Source of the DNA: Earliella scabrosa
Taxonomy: Eukaryota > Basidiomycota > Agaricomycetes > Polyporales > Polyporaceae
Direction: 5' to 3'
DNA: 64,000 bases
Assembly (NCBI GenBank): GCA_022605405.1
Contig: JABYQQ010000001.1
Span: 744,001-808,000, forward strand
Within the stretch, counting starts at the first letter, position 1, and each line of letters starts with the position of its first letter. The notes below the pieces were generated by a model that saw nothing but the letters and a program-made list of their open reading frames with translations, was not told the DNA's origin and made no database searches. The position numbers were made by a program, and so were the translations under genes. Shown piece by piece: positions 49,950 to 61,500 of the stretch.

Positions 49950-52685
49950 CTACAAGTGCGACCAGTCCCCATCGACGTCCTGATCCCTCAACGGCCGGAA
50001 GGCCTGCATGTCCCGGTACCACCGTATGCGCTGCAATGCCCGCTGCGTCTCCTCCCGCCCCGGCATGTTCTGCCGCCCGACCCACTTCGTCATCCACTTG
50101 ACCATCCGCACGTACTCGCTCTCGTACGCATACTCCTCGAACTCGTCCGTGTACCTGCCCCGCTTCTTGCTCCCCGTCCCCCTCGCATCGCCACCACCAC
50201 CATGCCCCTTCATAGCAGCTGACACGGCGGCATCCAAGCCAGCGTGCCCCTCACCCTCACCATCCTCGCTTGGGAGCGGAACGCCGGCGGCGCGGCGCGC
50301 GCGCCACTCGCGCACGCGCTCGACCCAGGGACCCTCGAGCGTGAGCTCACCCCAGTAGACGAGCGCGGTGGCGAGCGTGTCGCGCGAGGGCTGGACGCGC
50401 AGGTAGCGCATCCAGGTGAGGACGAGCGGGATTTGGGACGCGCGCTCTTCGGCTGCGAGGAGGTCGAAGAGCGCGCGGAAGGCGGCGTCTTCGGGCACGA
50501 TGGTGTAGTATGCGCGCGAGCCTGGGTCGGGGTCGGGGTCCGCTGGGGTGGGAGGCGACTCACCGGGATCGGGAGACAACGAGGACGGGGGAAGGGGTGG
50601 GGAGGCGGGGGTGCGGGCGGAGACGAGTGAGAGGCTGTGGAAGAGGTCCGCGAGGGGGCTGGTCGCCTGCTCGCCCGCGGTGCGGCGCACGGCGCGGAAA
50701 GGCGGGGTGAAGTGCCGGAGCAGGGGCCAATTGCCGACAAAGACCTGCCAGGCGACGCGGAGTGCGACTGCACCCGCACGCTCGCCACGCCAAAAGCCAT
50801 CCACGGTCCGTCTTGGAGAGGGTGCCAGGAGGCGGGTGAGTCCATTGAGAGCCGCTGTGGGGTGGTCCTCAGCGGGATTTGCAGACCCTAGTCCGGTTGC
50901 AGCCGCACGGTCGTCTCCAGCATGCTGGACGTTGGACAAGGCGAGGCGGCGGGGAAGGATGCGATCGAGCCCAAAGTCGGCGATGGCCACTTGGAGCGCG
51001 CCCTCGCACTTGCGCGCGAAACGGGCAGCTTTGAAGAGGATAGAAAGCGTGTGGGAGTCTGGCGCGACGCTGGCGAGGGGGAAGAGGGCAGTCATGTGGT
51101 CCCAGAGATAGAAGACCGCGTCGGGGCGACCGATGCGGAGGAGGGAGATCATGAAGGCGTTCACCGTGCGAGTGTCGATGAGAGCCGGTTTGGGGGAGTG
51201 GACCGAGGGCCGCCAGAGGCCGTCAGCATCGTTGTCCTGGTCTCGAGGGCTGCTCCGAGACCCGGACTTGGGGACGAACTCGAGAAGCAGGCGGAGGGCA
51301 GCGTCGGGTCGGTTGACCATGGTCAGGGTTTCGACGGCTATGGTGAGCTTTGCGGCGTCAAAGTCGCTCTTGCGCTCCAGAATCTCTTCCAGCAAGCGGG
51401 CAGCGGTTCCGTGTTGGCCCCGGCGAAGTAGGCCTTTGATGACGAGAAAGTAGGCGGAGAGGGTCTTCTTGGGGCTGCCTATGTGATCCTTTCCCGAGCG
51501 GAACAGACGGAGGAGAGTATCGGCAGGGACGGAGAGGCGTTGGGCGGCGGTGCGGAGGGACTGGAGGTAGACATGGCGGGGTATGCCGTCTGGGCGGGGG
51601 AGCGTGGGTCGGGTTATGGGCGACTCGGACTTTGGCTGAGCGTGGACACGGGCGGTGGACTTGAGGAGGTACTTGACGTAGAGATTGATCTTACGGGGAT
51701 CCTTGAAGGCACGGAGGTACTGCTCGAGCATGCGGGACTGGTGCTCGCGGGCGTTGACGTACTCTGGAGCAGGCCCATGGTACTCACCGTGGCGGATGCG
51801 ACGCCAGAAGCGGGCTGCGGCGCGACGGCGACCGAGACGTCCGTATATGCGTACGAAGGCGCGGGAGTGTGCGAGATTGGGAGAATACTGGCGGGAATGC
51901 ATGTGGTTCTCTACCAAGAGGGCGGTGCGAAGAGAGGCAGCACGGTTCTCGAGGAGGAGACGGTAGGTGCGGACGCCCAAGTCCATGTGGCGGCGGATGG
52001 CGACTTCGAGGACAAGGGACGAGATGTGCTGGATGGCGCGAGAGGGAGGGGCCTGGGCGAGGACGCGAAGGAGGAGGGAGAGGTGGTAAGGCTGGAGATG
52101 GGCGGAGTGGAGGAAGCGGAGGACGAGGGAGCGAAGGGGGGCATGCATGCTGTGAGCCGCAAGCGAGTGGGCGGAGAGGAGAAGGGCGAGAAGAGAGAGG
52201 TCGGGAGAGGTGGCGGGCTGGAGGGAGAGGGCGAGAGAGTGGCCAGCGAATGCCTCCGCTGGGGTCGCCGCACGCCGGTAGAGGAGCGAGAGCACGAGCC
52301 AGGGCGGGAGAGACAGCGGCCTCTGTAGCGAGCCCGAGGGAGGAGCAGTGGCAGAGAGCGCATGCTGCACGCCTTGGAGGGCGGAGGCGAGGGAGGGAGC
52401 GTGGAGGACGGGAGCCCAGTGCTCGTACTCTGCTGGCGTGACGGCGGCAGCGACGAGGGCCGTGTTGGCCTGAGCGGGCGGCGCGGTGTTCAGGGCGCTG
52501 AGCAGAGGGAGAAGCGGGTGGGCTGCGTGTCTGGCGTACATGGCGAGGATGGAGGAGGGCGTCGTCCGCACGATCTCCTTCCGCCCTGGCCTAGCGGGCG
52601 CGGGCACGGGGACAGGGACGCGGGCATAGTGGCGGGCGAAGAGGCGGGGGCCGCGGCGGAGGAGCCAGAGAGCGCACGGCGACAT
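49950..52685 (-). CDS. Large intronless PPR-like mitochondrial protein
   Basis: One uninterrupted frame of 911 codons from the first ATG at 52685 (the frame extends 28 codons further only via a TTG). The N-terminus MSPCALWLLRRGPRLFARH is Arg-rich without acids and suits a mitochondrial targeting signal. The body is helical with degenerate pentatricopeptide-like repeats: AARFWRRIRHGEYHGPAPEY, VKGLLRRGQHGTAARLLEEI, AFMISLLRIGRPDAVFYLWD, and AFRALFDLLAAEERASQIPL with LTWMRYLRVQPSRDTLATAL. I infer an organellar RNA-binding or translation-factor role. GC content is very high. The absence of introns is unusual here. Antisense ORFs of 280 and 187 codons are its shadows. Confidence 0.75.
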   Translation of the reverse strand: MSPCALWLLRRGPRLFARHYARVPVPVPAPARPGRKEIVRTTPSSILAMYARHAAHPLLPLLSALNTAPPAQANTALVAAAVTPAEYEHWAPVLHAPSLASALQGVQHALSATAPPSGSLQRPLSLPPWLVLSLLYRRAATPAEAFAGHSLALSLQPATSPDLSLLALLLSAHSLAAHSMHAPLRSLVLRFLHSAHLQPYHLSLLLRVLAQAPPSRAIQHISSLVLEVAIRRHMDLGVRTYRLLLENRAASLRTALLVENHMHSRQYSPNLAHSRAFVRIYGRLGRRRAAARFWRRIRHGEYHGPAPEYVNAREHQSRMLEQYLRAFKDPRKINLYVKYLLKSTARVHAQPKSESPITRPTLPRPDGIPRHVYLQSLRTAAQRLSVPADTLLRLFRSGKDHIGSPKKTLSAYFLVIKGLLRRGQHGTAARLLEEILERKSDFDAAKLTIAVETLTMVNRPDAALRLLLEFVPKSGSRSSPRDQDNDADGLWRPSVHSPKPALIDTRTVNAFMISLLRIGRPDAVFYLWDHMTALFPLASVAPDSHTLSILFKAARFARKCEGALQVAIADFGLDRILPRRLALSNVQHAGDDRAAATGLGSANPAEDHPTAALNGLTRLLAPSPRRTVDGFWRGERAGAVALRVAWQVFVGNWPLLRHFTPPFRAVRRTAGEQATSPLADLFHSLSLVSARTPASPPLPPSSLSPDPGESPPTPADPDPDPGSRAYYTIVPEDAAFRALFDLLAAEERASQIPLVLTWMRYLRVQPSRDTLATALVYWGELTLEGPWVERVREWRARRAAGVPLPSEDGEGEGHAGLDAAVSAAMKGHGGGGDARGTGSKKRGRYTDEFEEYAYESEYVRMVKWMTKWVGRQNMPGREETQRALQRIRWYRDMQAFRPLRDQDVDGDWSHL

Positions 52686-53043
52686 ACATCGAGTCCCTGT
52701 CCACAGAGCGAGAACGGCAGCGGCTGGCGCGAGCAGTGACCGACGCTGAGCGCACAGTGAGCAACGCAAGAGACTCCGGAGAGTGAGAGTGAAGACAAGA
52801 GCGCGCGTCGCGTCGCGTGTGGGCGTCTGTCAGGCGTCTACGCGCCCCGGACCGGCGGAGCTTCGTCGGAGCTCGAAAATGCAATCAGAGAACACCCACA
52901 AAGGGCGGGGCCCGCCCGTCGGCTGTTTGTGCTCGACCACGTCCTTCCCGTTCGCCGTCTGGCCGCTCAGCCTGGCTGTCGCTGGTTACCTCTTTCCCTC
53001 CTCCCTCCGCACTCGGTGCGCGTGAAAAGACTGACTGCCCAGC
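52686..53043. promoter_or_regulatory. Bidirectional promoter, PPR-like / SR protein
   Basis: A 358-bp gap between divergent ATGs, with CT-rich tracts near 52930-53010 just before the SR protein start. No TATA box seen. Confidence 0.45.
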
Positions 53044-54170
53044 ATGCCCCGCATCCTCTTCGTCAGTGGCTTCCACCCCAATACTCGCGCAAAGGACCTC
53101 GCCTACGAGTTTGAACGGTGAGCACCACCTCCAACCATCCCCTCTTATCTCCCGCTCATCGCCCTCCAGATACGGTCCTCTCATTCGCTGCGACGTCCCA
53201 GCTCCTCGCAATCCTCACCACTCCAATCCGTAAGTCCTCTTTCTTCTACCGCAGACCACATTGCAGTCGTCCCGTCCCTCCGCAATCCCCTCCGCGCCAC
53301 ACAACCAATACGAGTCCATACTATCCCGGCACCACTCTCGTCCGTGTCGTCGCGTCGAGGCCAAAGTCGTCCGAAATCGAGTCGAGGTCGAGGTCGAGGC
53401 CATAGTCGTCATCCCGCCCGTCCCTTTCGCCGCCCACTCCGTCCCGCTCCGCACGAGTCACCTCTACCGTCCCACCGTGTCCGAGTCCCGCCCAATACCC
53501 GAGCTCAACCGTCCCCTCTTCTCGCCCTCGCAGTTACGCCTTTGTCGAGTTCCGCTCCCAACGCGACGCCGAAGATGCTTACTACGACATGTACGTCACC
53601 GTAATCTATGATTCGCCGACGCAAATCCTTCTCTCATCACTGATCCTCCCACAGGCACGGCCGCCACTTCGAGGGCTCCCGTCTAAGCATCCAGGTATGT
53701 TGTTCTCCCACGTTCATTCATCATCCGCCCACAACACACCCTTATTCTTTCCTTTCTCTCTCTAGTGGGCCAAGAACCCGCCCTCCTCCGTCTGGCGCTT
53801 CGACCGTCGCTCTCCCCCTCCCCGTCGCGACCGCGACCGTTCTCGCAGCCCTCGTCGCCGCGACAGGGGCCATGACCGCGACCGCGACCGTGAACGTGAC
53901 CGTGACCGTGACCGTGAGAGGGACCGTGAGCGCGACCGTGATCGTGGTTCCGACCGTGAGCGAGACCGCGACCGCGAACGTGATGACCGCGACAAGGACC
54001 GCGATGACAGGAGACGGCGGAGCAAGTCTCCAGACCGCCGCCGCTCCCCGAGCCCCGAGCGCACGTCAAAGGAGGACAGGGCTAGGACCCCGCCCCCCGT
54101 TGAGGATGATGCGAAGAAGGACGAGGAGCCGCCGCGCGACAGTGCGCAGACTCCTCCTCGTGATTACTAA
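53044..54170 (+). CDS. SR-family splicing factor
   Basis: Pre-mRNA splicing regulator. An N-terminal RRM is spread over five exons: PRILFVSGFHPNTRAKDLAY (RNP2 region), YGPLIRCDVPAPRNPHHSN, YAFVEFRSQRDAEDAYYDM (RNP1), HGRHFEGSRLSIQ, then WAKNPPSSVWRFDRR. The last exon carries a long RD/RE/RS domain (53800-54050) dominated by alternating Arg-Asp rather than Arg-Ser, then RRSPSPER and an acidic tail ending TPPRDY. The intron between exons 2 and 3 is about 305 nt, long for this window. About 240 residues. Similar to basidiomycete SRSF-like proteins; the RD bias may place it nearer U1-70K-type or cyclophilin-type tails, but the RRM is SR-like. Confidence 0.88.
53865..53995 (+). repeat. Arg-Asp/Arg-Glu codon repeat in the SR tail
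   Basis: Degenerate tandem of the six-base unit GACCGN (RD) with interspersed GAGCGN/GAACGN (RE), about 20 units. It encodes the RD-rich tail and is the only long simple repeat in coding sequence here. Confidence 0.75.
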
Positions 54171-54584
54171 GTCAACGCTAGCCTTGCAGCTTCTCTCTTG
54201 CAGCTTTCCTCTTGTTCTCTGGAGTCGAACTCTCGAGTGTCGTTATGTGTTTCTTCACCCCACTGTATCTCTTCTTTCCCCTCGTTTTCTACGAAAATTA
54301 CAACCATACGAACGAACGTAGTAGTCGGTAGCTTGCAGTGTCATGTAATTCGGACGAGACAGACATAAAATATGATTGGCGCAAGACTAGTCGTCCTTGA
54401 GTGCGTGCTGGATATGTGCGGCTGCGAGTGATGTCGTCACTGCGCGCCCGCCTCTGCATGCACGCGTCTCTCCGGCTGCTGCAGTGCTCGTTTCCCTCGC
54501 TCATCGTACTGTAGCACTGCTGCAGCTACCTCTGTTCTCACCACCGCTCCGTGTTTCTTTCGAGCCTCTTGGCTGTTGTACACT
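54171..54584. other. Intergenic region
   Basis: 414 bp between two plus-strand genes, likely the SR gene 3' UTR and the RING-CH promoter. No gene seen. Confidence 0.5.
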
Positions 54585-56444
54585 ATGGCTGATCAGCAGC
54601 AGCGGGTGCCCACCGTCGACGACCTCCGCGTACGCCCTCCTGAGATAGTGCCACCGCAATGTGCCCTCACCGCTCTCTACATAGGTCAAGCTATGCTACA
54701 TCTGCCGTGAAGAGGAGCGATACGACAGTGCGTTCTTCCAATCTTGCTGTTACGCGTTTACTCGCTGACCACATCCGCCTGTCCACTTCTTTCTTCCCCC
54801 ACCAGACCCGGAAGACCCCCCTCGCGCATGGACGCATCCGTGCTCGTGCACGCTCATCGCGCACGAGTCATGCCTCCTTCATTGGATAAAGTCTGCCCAG
54901 CAGGACCCTGCGCGAGCCGGGAACGCGCTCAAATGCCCCCAGTGTAGCGCGACGTATGAACTTGAGAGCGAGAACCCGAGGATATTGAGGATTCTGAACG
55001 CGTTCAACAACGCTTTGTCGGCGGCGGGGAAGACTGCGACCGTCGTCGGTATTGTCAGTCTTGCGGCGAGTTTCGGCTTCAGTGAGTGTCCTCCTCCCTG
55101 CTACCCCAAGCGCTATCGCTGTCGTGTCGCGCGCGACGTCTGTGTACTGAATGATAATTGTGCACAGCGCTGTACGTCGTCTCGACGTCCTACGGTGCGT
55201 TCGCGATGAAGGAGTTCCTCGGAGAGACCATGTACAACGTCCTTCTCACCGACGACCCGAGCAACTGGCCCTGGCACGCCTTCGTCCACCTCCCCATGAT
55301 CCCCTTCTCCCTCATCCTCTCCCGAACTCGCCTCTTCGACACATTCCCCCTCGTTCCCCTATTCCTCACGTGGTCGTCCTCCCCGCCCGTCCGGACCACC
55401 TCATCCTCTGCCGCTGGAGCGTCATCCCCCTCGAGGGTATCGCGCTGGATGTGGCCGCGCGACGGCCCGCAGCCGTACTACGCCCCCGCGCTCAGCTGGC
55501 CCCCGACCCCGCTCATGGCGATGGTCCTCCTCCCGTTCGTGCGCTCCGCATACCGCGTGCTGTTCGCCAGACTGACGAGGTACGTCATGGGCGTGCAGCC
55601 GGACGCTGCTGGGGCGGGGGCGGCACCGGGAGCGGCGGCGGGGCCGATCAGGAGGGTGATCTGGGCGCTGAACGGGGACGGGCCTGCCCCGCTGAGGGTG
55701 CAGATTGGCGCGAACATTCAGCAGGTGGGCGGGCCGAATGCGCAAAGACGAAACAACGAGAACGGGAATGGAAACGCTGCGAACGCCAATGCGAATGGGG
55801 GCGGGGATGGGGACGGGGACGCGCCGGACGACCCGGCGGCGGTCGCGGAGCGCACGCTGCACGTCACGACGTCGTCCGTGGGGCGGTTCATTGGCGGCGC
55901 GCTGCTCATCCCGACGATCTCGAGCCGGATGGGGAGCCTGTTGTACAGGCTGTCGAAGCACTCGGCGTTGCTGAGGGCGTTTTTGGCGATCAAGGAGCGG
56001 CCGGCGGGGGTGCCGTCGCCGATGCGGCTGTTCACGCCTGGGGTGGGCGCGGGTGTGGGCAAGGGGGCGGGGATGCTGCAGCAGGTCGGCGCGGGGCTTG
56101 TGGCGGGGATCAACGTGATGTGTGGGGGCACGCCGGCGTGGAACGCGCAGGACCCGGTGTGGTGGAGGAACGCGGTGGGGTTGGGCGTGTTCGTTTTCGT
56201 GAGTCGTCCTGGTGGTCCTCTTGCCCTTGAAGTCTGGTACTAATCGGTTCTATAGGCCAAGGACTGTGTGCGGTTGTTGCACCTGTATCTGACGAAGCGG
56301 GAGCTCGAGTCGCGGAAGGTCAAGAACCGGTCGTTTGCGGGGGTGGATATCAGGGAGCTCGACCTCATTGGACCGCTAGATGCTGCTGGTGCGGCGGGCA
56401 CTGAAGGAGGGCCCCAGCCCGGTGCGCCTGCTGTCTCTGGCTAG
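54585..56444 (+). CDS. RING-CH (MARCH-like) membrane E3 ubiquitin ligase
   Basis: Starts MADQQQRVPTVDDLR. The RING-variant C4HC3 domain is split over three exons: VKLCYICREEERYD, then WTHPCSCTLIAHESCLLHW, then ALKCPQCSATYELES; Cys and His ligands are complete. It is followed by a TM segment (AAGKTATVVGIVSLAASFGF) and several more hydrophobic stretches (PLMAMVLLPFVRSAYRVLF; VGRFIGGALLIP). A low-complexity Gly/Asn/Asp insertion lies at about 55740-55840. The C-terminal exon after an intron at about 56199-56256 reads AKDCVRLLHLYLTKRELESR and ends AVSG. Membrane E3s of this type ubiquitinate membrane proteins in ER or endosomes; compartment and targets are inferred only. About 490 residues. Confidence 0.88.
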
Positions 56445-57136
56445 ATTAAGGGATGCGTTTTGGTGCCTATTAGGGGCTGTATGTTCGCGACCGCTGCTCT
56501 TCGATGCTATCACACTCTACTCAATCGTTGCAGCCAAGGGGCTCACACGATGAAGTGGTACACAAGAGCAAAGTCTGTTGCGCCGATTCTGCCGAGACCG
56601 GCGAGCCATCAACATACGCACCGTGGTGCATTCTTCGCCGGCTCCTGGGGATCGCGGCGCTTGCCAGAGTGAGCACATTAACCACCCCCGACGACTGGTC
56701 CGATCGGCGGCACAATTAGTCGGGTTGTAGACATATAAAGTACTTCCACGGTCGTGCAAGAGTACTTTTGCGGGTATCCAAGCCGAGCTTTATGAAGGCA
56801 AAGGGTACCACGTTATCGAATTGACTGCACGATGGACCGTAGGTCGTCGTTGCCGACCTATAGCTCCAAGTAGTGGGGCCGTGAAGCTCTGAAGATAACA
56901 GTGACGGCTGTTGAGAACGAGTCACCCGACACGATGGTTCGCATATCGTTTCCGTTCCAGCACACTTTGGTGAAGCCATCTAGGGCCTAAAATCAATGCA
57001 TCTTTCATCAGTTACATAGCACACCATAGCTTGAGCGAACAGGAAGGCGGGATTACACCACACATCATCAAGATAGACCACATACAAGAGGGAAAGTCTC
57101 AACGATAGATGCACGTCACTCGAACTCTCATCCAAT
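56445..57136. other. Intergenic region between convergent genes, no supported gene
   Basis: About 690 bp between the stops of the RING-CH and BUD13 genes. A minus-strand ORF at 56716-56979 and another frame there (ALDGFTKVCWNGNDMR) look faintly protein-like but have no start, no family and no plausible upstream exon. Confidence 0.45.
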
Positions 57137-58198
57137 CTACATGTCATCCACACTCCACTCATAGCTTTCGGCCCCGCGTCGCCGCCGCTCGTTCTGTTTC
57201 TGGAAGTATTTCTTCTCGAAACCGTTACTACGATCTGCAAGTTTGTCAGCCAATATGTCGAGAGGAGACACATCTGAGTCGATCACACTCACCAACACCG
57301 TCCCAACGGTAACCAGGCTTGATTCCGAAACGATTCGGAGGGGGAGGGGGACCGGTGTATTCTGGCCTTCGCGGCCCTTTCGCCTTCTTCTTCTGTTACA
57401 CATGCAAACGGTGATTAGCGACTTTATGGCATCGCAGAGGAGACAGACACGCACCGTCAGGAATGCTGCTGCGGGATCGTTCCACCGCTCTTCCGCTTTG
57501 AGCTGCTCGTTCAGCTCCTTGTCGTCTGCCGTCCGGGCAAACGCTTGGTTGCGCATCGCCTGCTCCTCCTTCCTCCGCTTATCTGCCTCGTCGCGCTGCA
57601 CAAGACCCTTGCCCCACTCCATCTTCTGCGCCTCCTTCTCCTCCCGCTCCCGCTTCAGACGCGCAGCCTCCGCCTTCGCTGCTTTCATGTCTACCTTCCG
57701 ACCCGACGAGTCACGGTACACCGTCTCTTGTGCGGCCGCACGCTCAGCCTCCTCCTCTACCGCAGACCGCTTCGGCTCTTGCTTTCCGGCCTTGGGCAAC
57801 TTCTTCTTCAGTTGCGCAGACGTGAGCAGACCGCCCTTGAAGGGTTCATCCTCGGTCACGACTACCTGCGGAGCCTCGTCCGCCGCGGGAGGTGGTGTCT
57901 TGCTGCCACCCTCACCTTCCCGGACTGTTTGCCAGCCAGAGTCGGCATCTGTCCGCTGTCGCTTCTTGAACCCTCTATCCGCCGCTACCACCGCCTCTGC
58001 CATGTCATCGTCGCCATCTTGAGGTGGGTCTGCCCAGCCGGTGAGGTCATCGTCCTTGATGAAGGAGGAAGAGGATGCGCTGGTGGAGGCGGTTCCAAGT
58101 TTGCGTTTCTTCTTCTTGGGAGGATTGACTTTAGAGAGGATGGCGTCTGCCTTTGGGCCAGACATGTACTTTTCGGCCAGATATGCTTTGAGAGACAT
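57137..58198 (-). CDS. BUD13: Pre-mRNA-splicing factor BUD13 (CWC26)
   Basis: Component of the RES (retention and splicing) complex on activated spliceosomes. Starts [14 protein letters not shown], the canonical BUD13 opening. The basic stretch [10 protein letters not shown] and a charged, disordered middle follow. The conserved C-terminal block is [14 protein letters not shown], then RERE-rich helices, [10 protein letters not shown], and after two introns [19 protein letters not shown] with KPGYRWDG and [12 protein letters not shown]. It ends YEWSVDDM at 57137. The Tyr-Arg-Trp-Asp-Gly-Val-Asp-Arg-Ser-Asn-Gly-Phe-Glu segment is the family signature. About 320 residues. It is head-to-head with RPC2 over 318 bp. 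Confidence 0.94.
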   Translation of the reverse strand: MSLKAYLAEKYMSGPKADAILSKVNPPKKKKRKLGTASTSASSSSFIKDDDLTGWADPPQDGDDDMAEAVVAADRGFKKRQRTDADSGWQTVREGEGGSKTPPPAADEAPQVVVTEDEPFKGGLLTSAQLKKKLPKAGKQEPKRSAVEEEAERAAAQETVYRDSSGRKVDMKAAKAEAARLKREREEKEAQKMEWGKGLVQRDEADKRRKEEQAMRNQAFARTADDKELNEQLKAEERWNDPAAAFLTVRVCLLCDAIKSLITVCMCNRRRRRKGREGQNTPVPLPLRIVSESSLVTVGTVLVSVIDSDVSPLDILADKLADRSNGFEKKYFQKQNERRRRGAESYEWSVDDM

Positions 58199-58516
58199 GG
58201 CGGAGAGAGAAAGGTGGGCACAGGATGTTTGGATCTGCGAGTGTTGGTGGCCCTCCGGGTGTGGCGTAGAATGCAAGTAACGATGCTCACGAGCGCCGGG
58301 TCCCACCAGTGTCCCACCTAAGGCTTAGGTTAGGCTAAGCCCTAACCCGAATCCAGGGTTCCCGGCAAAGTTTTCCGATCACCTCTCGACTGTCTGCAAC
58401 CAGGCTGCAGCTTCTCCTCGACGCTCGACCTGACCAATCACACCGTCCATCTGCGAAGTATCGCATATAGCTTGGGGTACTGACGAAAACGCCGTATTGA
58501 AGACCGGCTTCTCTGG
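58199..58516. promoter_or_regulatory. Bidirectional promoter, BUD13 / RPC2
   Basis: A 318-bp gap between divergent ATGs. It contains a cluster of TTAGG/CCTAA words, including the palindrome listed separately. No TATA box. Confidence 0.5.
58316..58348. promoter_or_regulatory. TTAGG/CCTAA palindromic cluster (telo-box-like)
   Basis: Within 33 bp: ACCTAAGGCTTAGG, then TTAGGCTAAGCC, then CCCTAACCC. GGCTTAG and CTAAGCC are exact inverted repeats around GTTAGG. CCCTAACCC equals about one and a half telomeric repeat units. Such sites bind Myb-type telobox factors in other fungi; binding here is inferred. Confidence 0.45.
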
Positions 58517-61500
58517 ATGGCGACCTACGAGGAGGCAGAGGAGGAGTGGGCAAGGGTTGGACAGACAAATTGGCGGGGGCTTGGACTCACGGACCCGATC
58601 AAGAGCGTAGAAGTGTGTCACTTTTCTATGCTCTCGCAGGCAGGTCCTAACACTACGTTGACTCAGGACAAATGGCTCCTCCTGCCCGCATTCCTGAAAG
58701 TGAAAGGGTTGGTGAAGCAGCACATCGACTCCTTCAACTACTTCGTAGATGTCGACATCAAGAACATCCTGAAAGCGAACAACAAGGTCACCTCAGATGT
58801 CGACCCACGATTCTGGCTGAAATACACAGACATCGTGGTCGGCTTTCCCGACCGTACGGACGCGGACGCAATTGACAAGAGCGTCACTCCCCACGAATGC
58901 CGCCTCCGCGACACCACCTACAGCGCGCCCATCCTCGTCACGATCCAGTACACCCGCGGGAAGACTGTCGTGCGTCGCGCGAATGTCAACATTGGCCGGT
59001 TGCCCATCATGCTACGGAGCAACAAGTGCGTGCTCACCGGCAGGACGGAGACGCAGCTCGCCAAAATGACTGAGTGTCCTCTGGATCCCGGCGGATACTT
59101 CATCGTCAAGGGCACAGAGAAGGTTATTCTCGTTCAGGAGCAGCTCAGCAAGAACCGTATCATCGTAGAGATTGATCCGACCAAGGGGGTCGTTCAGGCG
59201 TCGTGTACATCGTGAGTTCAACCCGTTCCTACATCCCTGCTTTGCATACTTCAGCACGACACATGCTCGGCTCAAGCGACACCTAGTCTCTCAATCTAAA
59301 CAGACGTCCGCAGGTCAACGCACGGTGGTCTTAAGTCAAAGACGTACGTCGCCACAAAGAAGGGCAAGATCTATCTTCGTCACAATTCCATCCACGAAGA
59401 TGTCCCTATCGCCGTCGCTCTCAAGGCACTCGGCATCCAGTCTGACAAAGAGATCCTCCTCATGACGGCTGGGAACCACGAAGCCTACAAGTCAGCATTC
59501 TCTCCAAATCTTGAGGAAGCTGCGAAGCTGGGCGTATTCACTCGCCACCAAGCGCTGGAGTGGATCGGTACCCGAGTGAAAGTCAATCGCAGGGTCGTTG
59601 GTCCAAGGCGTCCTGCATGGGAGGAGGCGCTTGAGGCGCTTGCTACGATTGTTCTGGCGCATGTCCCCGTTCACGGACTCGACTTTCGTCCGAAGGCCGT
59701 TTTCGTGGCTACCATGACAAGACGCGTCCTCATGGCCATGGACGACGAGAAAATGGTGGATGATCGAGACTATGTTGGGAATAAGCGACTCGAGCTGTGC
59801 GTCCCAGGCTTGGAAAGTTCAATCTGGTCGCTGTCTAACGTGGCTGGCGTAGTGCAGGACAACTTCTTGCTCTTCTGTTTGAAGACCTGTTCAAGACGTT
59901 CAATGCGAATCTCAAGGCTGCGATCGACAAAGTCCTCAAGAAACCTTCCCGGACGAGCGAGTTCGACGCGTTCAATACGATGCAGTTCCAGGGAGATCAC
60001 ATCACCGCGGGTTTCGTCCGTGCCATCTCTACAGGCAACTGGTCACTGAAGCGATTTAAGATGGATCGCGCTGGTGTAACGCACGTTCTGAGCAGACTGT
60101 CGTTCATATCCGCGCTAGGGATGATGACTCGAATCTCGTCTCAGTTCGAGAAGACACGCAAAGTCAGTGGCCCCCGAGCGTTGCAACCCAGCCAATGGGG
60201 CATGTTGTGTCCGAGCGACACCCCGGAAGGGGAAGCTTGCGGTTTGGTGAAGAACCTCGCGTTGATGACCCACATCACGACCGATGTAGAAGAAGAGCCA
60301 ATCATCAGGATTGCGTTCATGCTGGGTGTCGAAGGTATCGCATTCCATTCATTTGTCATGAGTGCCCATGTTGACTATACATCGTTGAAGATATTAGTTT
60401 GGCAACTGGCGCGGAGATTTATGGTCCGCATACTTTCGTCGTCAATGTCAATGGAACCATCATCGGCCTGACCCGCTATCCTGCGCGGTTTGTCAACAAT
60501 TTCCGACGGCTACGACGAGCAGGGCGCTTCAGCGAGTTCGTCAGCGTGTATATCAATCATCATCACCGAACCGTGCTCATCGCTAGCGACGGAGGACGCA
60601 TATGTCGGCCAATGATCATTGTCGAGAACGGCAGGCCTAAGGTTGTCTCAGAACATATAGCGGTGCGCTCGTGTCCGGATTCCTTATCCCACGAGTATTT
60701 CGACTCATTTCTTATGCGTTCAGCTCCTCAAACAAGGTCAACTGACATTCGACGACTTCCTTCGCAAAGGTCTGGTGGAGTATCTCGATGTCAACGAAGA
60801 GAACGACTCGTATATCGCATTATATGAGAAGGACATCGTGCTTGGGACGACTCACTTGGAGATTGAACCGTTCACGTTGTTAGGAGCGGTCGCTGGCCTC
60901 ATCCCTTATCCACACCATAACCAGTCGCCTCGGAATACGTACCAGTGCGCCATGGGTAAACAGGCCATCGGCGCTATCGGCTACAATCAGCTCAATCGAA
61001 TCGACACGCTTCTCTATCTATCTGTCTATCCTCAGCAGCCGATGGTGAAGACGAAGACGATCGAGCTCATTGGATACGATCGATTACCCGCCGGACAGAA
61101 TGCCACCGTGGCGGTGATGAGTTACTCGGGGTACGATATAGAGGATGCGCTTATCCTGAACAAGGTCGGTGCTAGTTGTATCATACTACTCTTTCATAGC
61201 ACGCGCACGAGCATAAACTGATAGAGGCTGCATGTGTCTGTAGGCTAGTCTCGACCGTGGATACGGTCGCTGTCAAGTCTTGCGCAAGAACGCAACGCTT
61301 ATCCGCAAGTACCCGAACGGAACGTGCGTGGAGATTTTCATCCTCCAATGTCACCTAGTTATTGAACGCCCGCACAGATACGATCGATTAGCGGACGCGC
61401 CGCTGGACGACAACGGACAAGTGCAAAAGAAGTACGACATCATTCAAGCGGACGGTTTGGCAGGCGTCGGTGAGCGGGTCGATCCTGGAGATGTCTATAT

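Noticed and set aside
51483..52328. 281-codon plus-strand ORF
   Set aside because: Antisense to the PPR-like gene; Gly/Glu/Arg-rich composition typical of a shadow in high-GC DNA.
52686..52769. 28-codon N-terminal extension of the PPR-like protein
   Set aside because: It begins at TTG, not ATG; the first ATG is at 52685 and gives a plausible targeting sequence.
55151..56230. 359-codon ORF overlapping the RING-CH gene
   Set aside because: Same strand, different frame; Arg/Gly/His-rich shadow, whereas the other frame carries the TM segments and conserved sequence.
56716..56979. Possible small gene between RING-CH and BUD13
   Set aside because: No convincing start, no upstream exon, no family; most likely 3' UTR sequence.
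59222..59253. Alternative splice in RPC2 giving STTHARLK
   Set aside because: It looked attractive, but no GT donor follows AAG; the CCGCAG acceptor gives [13 protein letters not shown] with canonical borders.
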